Assembly (NCBI GenBank): GCA_012523605.1
Contig: JAAYTY010000186.1
Coordinates: forward strand, 1-14,980
Direction of reading: 5' to 3'
Origin: Candidatus Fermentibacterota bacterium
GTDB lineage: Bacteria > Fermentibacterota > Fermentibacteria > Fermentibacterales > Fermentibacteraceae
Length of the DNA: 14,980 bases
Made by a program: the position numbers and the translations under genes. Position 1 is the stretch's first letter, and every line of letters begins with the position of its first letter. Positions 6,311-12,982 of the stretch are shown here, in pieces. The notes beneath the pieces were generated by a model. The model did not search any database. It was given only the letters and a program-made list of their open reading frames with translations, and was not told where the DNA came from.

Positions 6311-8052
6311 AGACTCCGCTTCTCGTCGCATCTCTGCGGGGATATGCGATAGTCATCTCCGTTCTCGGCATCCTGACACCCCTGCTGGTGTTCGGAGGGC
6401 TCAGACCAGTGCTCGTCGACACGGCGCTGGACGATCTCACCTCGACCGCACTGATGCTCCGCGGGGCGCTGGCGCCGCGCATGCTGGAAGGAGACCTTGC
6501 CGGTGCGGACAGCATTGCGCAGGAGCTGTGCGCGGAGACCGGGGTGAGAATCACGGTCATAGACCCTGACGGCAGAGTCATGATCGACACGGATGCCGCC
6601 CCGTCGTCCATGGAAAGCCACAGGACAAGGCCGGAGGTCATCTCCGCCTTCCAGACCGGCAGGGGGACCGCAGTCCGCAAGAGCTCGACTCTGAACCTGG
6701 ACATGCTCTATTCGGCGATCCTGATCGAGCAGGCCGGCGAACCGATCGCCGTAGTGCGTGCAAGCAGGCCCTTCAGGCTCCTTTCGGTGGTCCTTTCCGG
6801 AATCGGTGCGAGGATACTCGTTCTCGCCGCTGCGGCGGTTTCCATTTCAGCTCTCATAGCGTGGCTCTTCTCGCGGTCGGTCACCCTGCCTGTGGGGAAG
6901 CTTGCCGAAGCGTTCGAACGCATCGAGGCCGGCGATTATTCGATACGAATGGAGCCCTCTAGGATACGCGAATTCGATTCGTTGAATGCCGGCTTCAACG
7001 AAGCGGCGCAGAAGACGGAGTCGCTGGTTTCGGATCTTTCCGAGCGAACGTCGCAGTTCCATGCGATGCTCGAGTCGGCGTACGGTCCGATAGCAGTGCT
7101 TGATTCCGCCGGGCGGCTGATCTTTGCGAACAGGGCCTTCAGACTCCTCGGATCGGGCGGCGCCATGGAGGGGCTCGACTACCGGGAGGTCGTATCGAAT
7201 CCCGAACTTCTATCGGTCCTCGGAAGAGCTCTGACCGCCGGAGAACCGGGCCAGGACAAGATATCGGCAGGCGGCAGGATATGGACTGCGGCTCATGCGC
7301 CCGTGCCGGGGCACAGCCAGGTGGTCTTGAGCATGGCCGACATCACGGAGATCGAGAATCTGGCGGCGACGAAGCGCGATTTCGCGGTGAACGTGGCGCA
7401 CGAGCTCCGAACCCCGTTGACCGCGATCAAGGGCTTCGCCGAGACCCTTGCCGAGAAGACCGACACGGAGGGCAGAAGGTACATCGAGACCATCCTGCGC
7501 AATACGGACCGTCTCATCGCCCTGGTGCGCGACGTGCAGACACTGGCCCAGATCGAGAGCCCGGGTTTCCAGCTGGACCTGCAGCCTGTCGATCTGTTCC
7601 CGGTGCTCACACTGACAGTTGAACTCTTCGAGCCGGCCGCCGGGAGGAAGGGGCTCGACCTGTCGCTGGTGGCCCGGGAAGTGCCTCTCGTGAACGGAGA
7701 CGTGTTCCGCCTGCAGCAGGTTTTCATCAACCTGCTGGACAACGCCGTGAAGTACACCGAGACCGGTTCCGTGAGAGTGACGCTGGCAAGGGAGGAGGAA
7801 CAGGCGCTCGTCGAGTTTTCCGACACCGGCCCCGGGATCCCCTCCGAAGCCATTCCCAGACTCTGCGAAAGGTTCTTCGTCGTCGATCAATCACGCTCGA
7901 GACAGATGGGAGGCACGGGCCTCGGCCTCGCCATCGTGAAGCACATCCTGATGCTGCACGGAGGCTCTCTCTCGATAAAGAGCGAGCCGGGCCGGGGTTC
8001 TGTGTTCTCGGTGAGGCTTCCTCTCGCTGAACCTCCGGCACGGGCGTCTTAG
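6307..8052 (+). CDS. phoR: PhoR-type phosphate sensor histidine kinase
   Basis: A 581-residue membrane kinase that would phosphorylate the preceding regulator under phosphate limitation. TM1 lies around residues 12-30 and TM2 around 162-187, enclosing a periplasmic domain of about 130 residues. Then come HAMP (about 188-240; SVTLPVGKLAEAFERIEAGDY), PAS (about 248-350; LDSAGRLIFANRAF), HisKA with the phospho-accepting His365 in VAHELRTPLTAIKG, and the HATPase domain with the N box (INLLDNAVKYTE), DTGPGIP and GGTGLGLAIVKHI. This order, with a sizeable periplasmic domain, resembles PhoR of Firmicutes (PhoR/WalK-like) rather than E. coli PhoR, whose periplasmic part is tiny. It starts with a 4-nt ATGA overlap with phoB. 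The stop codon lies inside the first Pho-box-like repeat of the porin promoter. Confidence 0.92.
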   Translation: MKTPLLVASLRGYAIVISVLGILTPLLVFGGLRPVLVDTALDDLTSTALMLRGALAPRMLEGDLAGADSIAQELCAETGVRITVIDPDGRVMIDTDAAPSSMESHRTRPEVISAFQTGRGTAVRKSSTLNLDMLYSAILIEQAGEPIAVVRASRPFRLLSVVLSGIGARILVLAAAAVSISALIAWLFSRSVTLPVGKLAEAFERIEAGDYSIRMEPSRIREFDSLNAGFNEAAQKTESLVSDLSERTSQFHAMLESAYGPIAVLDSAGRLIFANRAFRLLGSGGAMEGLDYREVVSNPELLSVLGRALTAGEPGQDKISAGGRIWTAAHAPVPGHSQVVLSMADITEIENLAATKRDFAVNVAHELRTPLTAIKGFAETLAEKTDTEGRRYIETILRNTDRLIALVRDVQTLAQIESPGFQLDLQPVDLFPVLTLTVELFEPAAGRKGLDLSLVAREVPLVNGDVFRLQQVFINLLDNAVKYTETGSVRVTLAREEEQALVEFSDTGPGIPSEAIPRLCERFFVVDQSRSRQMGGTGLGLAIVKHILMLHGGSLSIKSEPGRGSVFSVRLPLAEPPARAS

Positions 8053-8080
8053 CGGTTTCTTAACCTTTCCTTGATAGAAT
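8048..8080 (+). promoter_or_regulatory. Pho-box-like triple direct repeat and -10 of the porin-pst operon
   Basis: Three 7-mers at an exact 11-bp period: CTTAGCG (8048-8054), CTTAACC (8059-8065) and CTTGATA (8070-8076), followed by a -10-like TAGAAT (8075-8080). No -35 box is needed if an activator occupies the repeats. PhoB-type regulators bind head-to-tail 7-bp half-sites separated by 4 bp, and from memory CTTAACC resembles the cyanobacterial Pho box. Its place between phoR and the phosphate uptake genes supports this. The first repeat overlaps the phoR stop. Confidence 0.7.
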
Positions 8081-8087
8081 GCCAACG

Positions 8088-8165
8088 ATGAATGGCGATG
8101 CTCTCCTCATGCATGCGCCCGTCCGACCGGGCGGGGGAAACCCTGGAAGAAGGAGAGAAGAATGA
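8088..8165 (+). CDS. Possible leaderless 25-codon upstream ORF
   Basis: ATG 8088 lies 8 nt after the -10 TAGAAT, that is, at the expected transcription start, so it could be translated without a leader. The frame runs 25 codons (MNGDALLMHAPVRPGGNPGRRREE) and ends at TGA 8163-8165, overlapping the porin ATG as ATGA. The peptide has a basic C-terminus and no recognisable domain. It contains the 8116-8133 hairpin and the porin Shine-Dalgarno. It may be a chance frame, but the position and the overlap are suggestive of a translationally coupled leader peptide. Confidence 0.25.
   Translation: MNGDALLMHAPVRPGGGNPGRRREE
8116..8133 (+). other. Hairpin in the porin mRNA leader
   Basis: CGCCCG (8116-8121) and CGGGCG (8128-8133) are perfectly complementary around a 6-nt loop. 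The hairpin sits in the short 5' leader, 16 nt upstream of the porin Shine-Dalgarno AAGGAG (8150-8155). There is no U-tract, so it is not a terminator. A role in message stability or in ribosome access is possible. Confidence 0.4.
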
Positions 8166-9235
8166 AGATGCACATGTACAGACTGGTCTCGACAGCGGTC
8201 CTGCTCCTTGCAGGAGTGATCTTCGCCTCCACCGCGCACGCCGACGGTGTGTACGGCGATTTTGCGGTGGACTGGTACTACATGGCCGGTCATCACATGG
8301 ACGGTGACGTAACCGGAGAGGGCGACACCCTGGCGATCGATGGTTACAACGCTTTCCAGCTAAGAAGAATCCGCATGGGATTCAAGAGGTCTCTCGCACC
8401 GAACCTGGCGATGGACTTCCGGCTCGAGGCAGGCATGCCCGACTTCCTCTCGAACATACAGGGCAACTCCGCCGTGGCCACGCCCTTCGTCAAGGATGCG
8501 CACATGACATGGTCCCTGAGCGACGACGTAAACCTGCGTTTCGGCCTTCAGGGCAACCTCATCAACGAGAATCCCGAGTCCTTCTGGGGCTATCGCTCGG
8601 TCGAAAAGACAATCCTCGACCTGCAGAAGATCGAGCCCAGCAGGGATCTCGGCATATCGCTGAACGCGACGCTCGATGATTTCAGCCTGAGAATCCTCGC
8701 CGGCAACGGCAACGGCGACAAGAGCGAGAGCTATGAAGGCAAGGAAATCTTCGCCACCGCCGGCTACCGGATCATGCCCGGGCTCCTTGCCGAGGCCGGA
8801 ATCTGCTTCGAGGCCGAGAACGACGAGGACCAGACCCATACGACGCTGCTCGGCCTTTTGGGATACCAGTCCCCCGCATTCCACGGCGGGGTGCAGTACG
8901 CGATGTACAAGCAGGCATACGGCGATGACACCGAGGATCTCGACATCAACCTCCTCTCGGTATTCGGCGCCGTCCCTGTGAGCCCGAAGATGGAGGTTCT
9001 CGCCAGGTACGACATGTCGGACGCCAATCCCGCGGCCGACGGCATCCAGTACTTCAGGATGGCCGACTACGCGCCAACCAACACGATCATCGCCGGCGTC
9101 GCGTACACCCCGGTGCCCAACTTCCAGCTCATTCCCAACGTGGAATACGTCTCCTACGGGGATCCCGAGGAGGAGGGGGTTGAGACACCCGATGCCGACA
9201 CCATCGTGAGACTGACGATCTGGAACAAGTGGTAG
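8162..9235 (+). CDS. Outer-membrane porin, phosphate-selective porin O/P-like
   Basis: A 357-residue outer-membrane beta-barrel protein, probably an anion/phosphate channel induced by phosphate starvation. Residues 1-27 form a Sec signal peptide (basic start, LLLAGVIFAS core, cleavage near AHA-D). The mature chain shows alternating amphipathic strands rich in Tyr/Phe/Asp/Gly and ends in a terminal Trp, typical of barrels. AFQLRRIRMGFKRSLAPNL resembles the 'F.lRRaRlgf.g.l' block of the OprP/OprO porin family. Phosphate specificity is inferred from the Pho-box-like promoter directly upstream and from pstS downstream, not from identified binding arginines. ATG 8162 has AAGGAG 6 nt upstream. It is the first long gene of the pst transcript. 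A strong hairpin without U-tract follows it. Confidence 0.78.
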   Translation: MKMHMYRLVSTAVLLLAGVIFASTAHADGVYGDFAVDWYYMAGHHMDGDVTGEGDTLAIDGYNAFQLRRIRMGFKRSLAPNLAMDFRLEAGMPDFLSNIQGNSAVATPFVKDAHMTWSLSDDVNLRFGLQGNLINENPESFWGYRSVEKTILDLQKIEPSRDLGISLNATLDDFSLRILAGNGNGDKSESYEGKEIFATAGYRIMPGLLAEAGICFEAENDEDQTHTTLLGLLGYQSPAFHGGVQYAMYKQAYGDDTEDLDINLLSVFGAVPVSPKMEVLARYDMSDANPAADGIQYFRMADYAPTNTIIAGVAYTPVPNFQLIPNVEYVSYGDPEEEGVETPDADTIVRLTIWNKW

Positions 9236-9241
9236 AGAGAC

Positions 9242-9279
9242 GGCAGGGGCCGGAGGTGGGAGTCATCTCCGGCCCTGCC
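9242..9279 (+). other. Intercistronic hairpin between porin and pstS1
   Basis: GGCAGGGGCCGGAG (9242-9255) pairs with CTCCGGCCCTGCC (9267-9279) with one bulged G, giving a 13-bp GC-rich stem and an 11-nt loop. No run of T follows, so it is a weak candidate for an intrinsic terminator. It is more likely an RNA-processing or 3'-end-stabilising hairpin that sets porin mRNA apart from pst mRNA, or a partial attenuator. Confidence 0.55.
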
Positions 9280-9302
9280 CCGGGTCAGGAGAGGATGACG
9301 AG

Positions 9303-10166
9303 ATGAGCACAAGGATCAGCATGCTGCTGTTCGGCGGCATTCTACTTGCGATCGCCGCAGGGTGCGGCGGGCCTGGAGAGGGCTCTGGAGCTGCAGGGTC
9401 CACCTCGTCAGGCACAACCGAGAACCTCAGCGGCGAGCTCACACTCGTCGGCTCGACCACCATCCAGCCCGTGGCGGAGGTGCTCGCCGAGGCATACGAA
9501 AGCCTCCATCCCGATGTTATGATCAACGTCCAGGGAGGCGGATCCAGCGTCGGAGTGACCTCCGCCGGGCAGGGCACCGCGGACATCGGCATGGCTTCGA
9601 GGGACATCAAGGCCAGCGAGTTCGAGGAATTCCCGGATATCGTGGTGCACACCATAGCCCGCGACGGAATCGCGATCATCGCCAGTCCCGATGTCACCGT
9701 GAGCGATCTTTCACTGGATCAGATCCGCGGGATCTTCTCCGGCACCATCGTAAGCTGGCGGCAGGTCGGCGGGCCCGACATCCCCATCGTAGTCATATCG
9801 CGCGAGGAGGGTTCGGGCACCAGGGGCGCCTTCGAGGAGATGGTGATGGGCGAGGATGCCGTGATCTCGGCCGCCGCGATCCTCCAGCCCTCGAACGGCG
9901 CGGTGCTGACCACCGTGGCCGGGACGCCCAGCTCGATCGCCTACCTTTCGTTCGGTTACATCAATGATTCGGTCAAGACCATCTCCATCGGCGGCGTCGC
10001 GCCCACTCCAGAGAATGCCGCCAGCGGTACTTATCCCGTAGTGCGCCCGCTGAACCTGGTCACGAAGGGTGAGCCGGACGAACTCGCGCGCAGCTTCATC
10101 GACTTCATCTACAGCGCCGATGGTCAGGCGATCGTGGTACAGGAAGGTTATCTCTCTGTCAACTGA
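9303..10166 (+). CDS. pstS: Phosphate ABC transporter substrate-binding lipoprotein PstS (copy 1)
   Basis: Binds phosphate in the periplasm and delivers it to PstCA. It has 287 residues. The N-terminus is a lipoprotein signal with lipobox AAGC (Cys21), followed by a Ser/Gly-rich tether, so the protein is membrane-anchored. The phosphate-binding segments are visible in order: VGSTTIQP (about 49-56), GGGSSVG (about 78-84), GMASRDIK, and REEGSGTRGAFEEMV (about 169-183). These supply the Ser/Thr/Arg/Asp hydrogen bonds to phosphate. ATG 9303 is preceded by GGAGAGG about 8 nt upstream. It is followed by a clearly homologous second copy 37 bp downstream, which points to a tandem duplication. The shared segments are highly similar, while the N-terminal targeting differs. 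Confidence 0.93.
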   Translation: MSTRISMLLFGGILLAIAAGCGGPGEGSGAAGSTSSGTTENLSGELTLVGSTTIQPVAEVLAEAYESLHPDVMINVQGGGSSVGVTSAGQGTADIGMASRDIKASEFEEFPDIVVHTIARDGIAIIASPDVTVSDLSLDQIRGIFSGTIVSWRQVGGPDIPIVVISREEGSGTRGAFEEMVMGEDAVISAAAILQPSNGAVLTTVAGTPSSIAYLSFGYINDSVKTISIGGVAPTPENAASGTYPVVRPLNLVTKGEPDELARSFIDFIYSADGQAIVVQEGYLSVN

Positions 10167-10203
10167 TCAGAAGAAAGATCAGAGGATTTCGGAAAGGAAA
10201 GCC

Positions 10204-11004
10204 ATGAAAGCAGGGACAGTGCTACTTGCTGTCGGTGCCGCTCTGCTCCTTCCCATGTCGGCGAGGTCGAGTGAGATCACCGTGGTCGGATCCACGACAG
10301 TGCAGCCTCTCGCTGAGCTGCTTGCGGAAGCATATCAGGCCGTGAATCCCGGCGTGATCATCACCGTTTCCGGTGGAGGGTCGAGCGTTGGCGTGACTTC
10401 GGCCGGCAACGGATTGTGCGATGTCGGGATGGCCTCCAGGGAGATAAAGGAGTCCGAGCGCCAGGAATTCCCCTCGATGGCAATTCATGTCATAGCCAGG
10501 GACGGCATAGCCATCGTCACCAACCCGGGAGTGGGTGTCACAAACCTCAGCAAGTCGCAGGTCAGGGATATCTTCACCGGCGATATCACCAACTGGTCCG
10601 AGGTCGGCGGCCCCGACCAGGACATAGTAGTGGTCTCAAGGGAAGAGGGCTCCGGCACCAGGGCCGCCTTCGAGGAAATGGTCATGGAAGGGGTTTTCCT
10701 GATCACCGGCGCGGCCGTACTCCAGCCTTCCAACGGGGCTGTTGTCACAACGGTCGCTTCGACGCCCTACTCGATAGCCTACATCTCCTTCGGATACATG
10801 AACGAATCGGTGGCTGCCGTTTCGGTGAACGGCATAGCCCCTACGGCCGCCAATGCCTCGGCAGGGCGCTATCCGATCGTCAGGCCTCTTTGCATGCTGA
10901 CGCCCGGCACTCCCCAGGGCGATGTGAAGGCCTGGCTTGACTTCATTATGAGTCCGGACGGCCAGGCGATCGTTTCCGACGAGGGCTATCTGCCCGTCCA
11001 GTAG
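10204..11004 (+). CDS. pstS: Phosphate ABC transporter substrate-binding protein PstS (copy 2, soluble)
   Basis: A 266-residue paralogue of the preceding PstS. It has an ordinary Sec signal (MKAGTVLLAVGAALLLP, cleavage near SARSS-E) with no lipobox Cys, so it should be a free periplasmic protein. The binding motifs are all retained: VGSTTVQP, GGGSSVG, GMASREIK and REEGSGTRAAFEEMV. The mature domain starts almost directly after the signal, without the Ser/Gly tether of copy 1. ATG 10204 follows GGAAAGGAAAG; the frame is open further upstream, but that part overlaps copy 1 in another frame and is not credible. By eye, well over half of the aligned positions match copy 1. The two may differ in affinity or in mobility in the periplasm (inference). 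Confidence 0.92.
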   Translation: MKAGTVLLAVGAALLLPMSARSSEITVVGSTTVQPLAELLAEAYQAVNPGVIITVSGGGSSVGVTSAGNGLCDVGMASREIKESERQEFPSMAIHVIARDGIAIVTNPGVGVTNLSKSQVRDIFTGDITNWSEVGGPDQDIVVVSREEGSGTRAAFEEMVMEGVFLITGAAVLQPSNGAVVTTVASTPYSIAYISFGYMNESVAAVSVNGIAPTAANASAGRYPIVRPLCMLTPGTPQGDVKAWLDFIMSPDGQAIVSDEGYLPVQ

Positions 11005-11018
11005 GGCGAGGCAGGCGA

Positions 11019-11192
11019 ATGAACCGGGAGGCTGTCAGGGCCTGTATGTCTGCAGCGGCAATGATGATCGGGTACCCTCCTCGTATCCGCTTGGCAACGG
11101 CCGGGAATGGACCTGTCAGCAATTGTCGCTTCGTGGAAGTGGCTCTGACGGCCTCCCACAATGAAGCCGCAGGTCCCGGGAGGACGGTGTGA
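11019..11192 (+). CDS. Doubtful 57-codon ORF between pstS2 and pstC
   Basis: An open frame from ATG 11019 to TGA 11190-11192, overlapping the pstC start as GTGA. The product (starting MNREAVRACMSAAAMMIG) has no recognised domain, signal or membrane segment. The upstream ribosome site is weak. By hand count about 65 percent of third codon positions are G or C, lower than I would expect for genes here. It covers the 132-nt inverted-repeat element, so the sequence may be kept for RNA structure rather than coding. Listed because the stop/start overlap with pstC is the same type used between other genes here. Confidence 0.2.
   Translation: MNREAVRACMSAAAMMIGYPPRIRLATAGNGPVSNCRFVEVALTASHNEAAGPGRTV
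11026..11157 (+). ncRNA. Candidate structured RNA element (17-bp closing stem) before pstC
   Basis: GGGAGGCTGTCAGGGCC (11026-11042) and GGCTCTGACGGCCTCCC (11141-11157) are complementary over all 17 positions in plus-strand RNA, with 15 Watson-Crick and two G-U pairs; on the minus strand the two become mismatches. The 98-nt interior has further pairing potential. CGCTTC (11127-11132) and GAAGTG (11136-11141) make a hairpin abutting the right arm, and AGCGG/CCGCT (11053-11057, 11087-11091) a second. AATGAA occurs 2 nt outside each arm (11018-11023, 11160-11165), so a small terminal-inverted-repeat insertion with a target duplication is the alternative. I recognise no known riboswitch class. Confidence 0.5.
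11152..11191 (+). promoter_or_regulatory. pstC ribosome-binding site and possible sequestering hairpin
   Basis: The pstC Shine-Dalgarno GGGAGG (11178-11183) lies 5 nt before GTG 11189. CCTCCC (11152-11157), the end of the right arm of the upstream stem, is fully complementary to it across a 20-nt loop. The same CCTCCC also pairs with GGGAGG at 11026-11031, so the two pairings exclude each other. That is the layout of a translational on/off switch. Any CCTCCC is complementary to a strong Shine-Dalgarno, so chance cannot be excluded. Confidence 0.4.
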
Positions 11193-12106
11193 CAGGAACG
11201 GTATCCGCCAGAGGGCGGATGAAGCGCCTAACCGATTCGGCGATGGGCTTGGTCCTCCTGGGCTCCGCCCTGGTCTCCGTGACCATCGTCCTCCTGATCG
11301 GTCTGTTCACTCTGAAGGAGGCTCTGCCAGCCTTCAGGGACATCGGCCTGGTTCGGCTTCTGACCGGTACCGAATGGAGACCCGGCCAGGACCTCTACGG
11401 CCTTTTCGCGATGATAGCCGGCTCAGTGCTCGTAACCCTTGGCGCTATAGTACTCGGGCTTCCCCTTGCGCTGGGCTGTGCCGTGTTTCTCGCCGAGGTT
11501 GCGCCAGCGTGGGTTCGCGCCGTGGTCAAGCCTTCGATCGAGCTTCTCGCGGGGATTCCTTCCGTCGTGTTCGGCCTGTTCGGCATGGTGGTGCTGGTTC
11601 CCATGGTTCGGGGCATCGATGTGCCGGGCAACGCCGGCTTCGGGCTGCTTTCGGCATCCATGGTGCTCGCCGTGATGATCCTGCCCACGATCGCCAGCGT
11701 GGCAGAGGTCGCGCTGCGCTCGGTGCCCGAGGAGTACAGGCAGGGCTCGCTGGCGCTCGGGGCAACCCGCTGGGAGACTCTGAGGCGCGTCACGGTGCCC
11801 GCCGCACGGTCGGGGATGCTGGCGGCAGTCGTTCTTGGCCTGGGGCGCGCTCTGGGCGAGACCATCGCGATGATAATGGTGATAGGGAACGCCGTGATGA
11901 TGCCCGAGGCGGCCACGTCGAACCCCCTCACGATCTTCCTGAGCAGGGCGCGTACGCTCACGGGGAACATCGCGGTGGAGATAAACTACGCTACCGGGCT
12001 CCATGCCGCCGCGCTTTTCGCCACCGGTGTCGTGCTCTTCGTGCTGATCATGATTGTCAACGCATCGGCCCGCGCTCTCCTCGCCAGCGGGATGAGGAGG
12101 GGCTGA
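11189..12106 (+). CDS. pstC: Phosphate ABC transporter permease PstC
   Basis: An inner-membrane permease subunit forming the phosphate channel with PstA. It has 305 residues and about six transmembrane helices, with TM1 at about 17-42 (LVLLGSALVSVTIVLLIGLF). WRPGQDLYGLFAMIAGS is the conserved segment before TM2 in PstC. The cytoplasmic EAA loop (EEYRQGSLALGATRWETLRRVTVP) contacts the ATPase PstB, and LGRALGETIAMIMVIGN is the following conserved helix. The start is GTG 11189 with GGGAGG 5 nt upstream; an in-frame ATG at 11219 would remove ten N-terminal residues and has a poorer site. It shares one base with pstA (TGATG). The 184-bp gap to pstS2 is much larger than the other spacers within the pst group and holds the candidate RNA element. 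Confidence 0.93.
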   Translation: MTGTVSARGRMKRLTDSAMGLVLLGSALVSVTIVLLIGLFTLKEALPAFRDIGLVRLLTGTEWRPGQDLYGLFAMIAGSVLVTLGAIVLGLPLALGCAVFLAEVAPAWVRAVVKPSIELLAGIPSVVFGLFGMVVLVPMVRGIDVPGNAGFGLLSASMVLAVMILPTIASVAEVALRSVPEEYRQGSLALGATRWETLRRVTVPAARSGMLAAVVLGLGRALGETIAMIMVIGNAVMMPEAATSNPLTIFLSRARTLTGNIAVEINYATGLHAAALFATGVVLFVLIMIVNASARALLASGMRRG

Positions 12107-12981
12107 TGTCCTCCAGGAGTCCAGCCGGCAGGAAGCTCGTGCAGGCGGGAGCCTTCTCGCTGCTCTGGGTTTCGGCGCTGCTCAGCGTGCTGGTGCTCGC
12201 ATCCGTCGTGGGATATGTCATGATCAAGGGCATCCCAGAGCTCAACCTCTCCTTCTTCACAACTCCGCCGCGGGGCGGGCTCTCGGGTGAAGGAGGCATC
12301 TCCTCGACCATCGTGGCCACCCTCTATCTCGTGGTCATGACACTGCTGGTGGCCGCTCCGCTGGGCATAGGTGCGGGCGTGTTCCTGGTGGAGTACGCCG
12401 AGAGCATGCAGAACAGGCTGATGAAACCCCTGATAAGGATCGCCAGGTTCGGGGTCGAAACCCTGGCCGGCGTGCCGTCGATCATCTTCGGGCTCTTCGG
12501 ATACGCCCTCTTCGTGACCCTGATGCACTTCGGCTTCTCCCTGCTCTCCGCGTCGCTTGCCGGCGCATGCCTCATTCTCCCGGTGGTGATACGGACCACC
12601 GAAGAGGCTCTCAAGGCTGTTCCGCAGTCGTACAGGGAGGGCTCGCTTTCGCTGGGGGCGACAAGATGGGAGACCATCCGCAGGGTGGTTCTGCCCTCCG
12701 CGGTCCCCGGGATCACCACGGGCATGATCCTCGGCGTGGGGCGTATCATCAGCGAGACAGCGGTATTCTACGTGACACTGGGCGGCAGCTACCGCACTCC
12801 CACATCCATACTCTCCTCCGGCCGCACCATGGCCCTGCACGTGTTCTATCTGGCGATGGAGACCAGGGCGTTCGAAAAGGCCATGGCCACGGGCGCTGTT
12901 CTCATAGCATGCATCATCGCCGTCAACCTTGCGATTAATGCTGTCTCCAGGCGGCTCACTGCCGGGGGCGGGAGGTGGTAG
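12106..12981 (+). CDS. pstA: Phosphate ABC transporter permease PstA
   Basis: The second membrane subunit of the high-affinity phosphate importer, 291 residues with about six helices. LSFFTTPPRGGLSGEGGISS is the characteristic PstA periplasmic block before the permease domain. VETLAGVPSIIFGLFGYALFV matches the conserved central helix. The EAA loop is QSYREGSLSLGATRWETIRRVVLP, very similar to that of PstC, and GVGRIISETAVFYVTLGG follows. ATG 12106 overlaps the pstC stop by one base (TGATG), with GAGGAGG 7-8 nt upstream. The stop is one base from the pstB start. The permease pair is therefore translated in tight coupling, as expected for a 1:1 heterodimer. Confidence 0.93.
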   Translation: MSSRSPAGRKLVQAGAFSLLWVSALLSVLVLASVVGYVMIKGIPELNLSFFTTPPRGGLSGEGGISSTIVATLYLVVMTLLVAAPLGIGAGVFLVEYAESMQNRLMKPLIRIARFGVETLAGVPSIIFGLFGYALFVTLMHFGFSLLSASLAGACLILPVVIRTTEEALKAVPQSYREGSLSLGATRWETIRRVVLPSAVPGITTGMILGVGRIISETAVFYVTLGGSYRTPTSILSSGRTMALHVFYLAMETRAFEKAMATGAVLIACIIAVNLAINAVSRRLTAGGGRW

Positions 12982-12982
12982 A

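Noticed and set aside
10164..10184. Short direct repeat GATCAGA in the pstS1-pstS2 spacer
   Set aside because: Two 7-bp copies in purine-rich sequence just before a ribosome site. Too short and without other support as a regulatory site.
10069..10203. Upstream in-frame extension of the second pstS
   Set aside because: It overlaps the end of the first pstS in another frame, and the signal peptide begins exactly at ATG 10204 with a purine-rich site before it.
11070..11077. Perfect palindrome GGGTACCC within the spacer element
   Set aside because: An 8-bp palindrome with no loop cannot form a hairpin and is short enough to be chance. It was not counted as an operator.
10946..11161. 71-codon minus-strand frame over the pstS2-pstC spacer
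   Set aside because: No ribosome site, no recognisable domain, and it runs into the end of pstS2 on the other strand. The inverted-repeat structure explains the spacer better.
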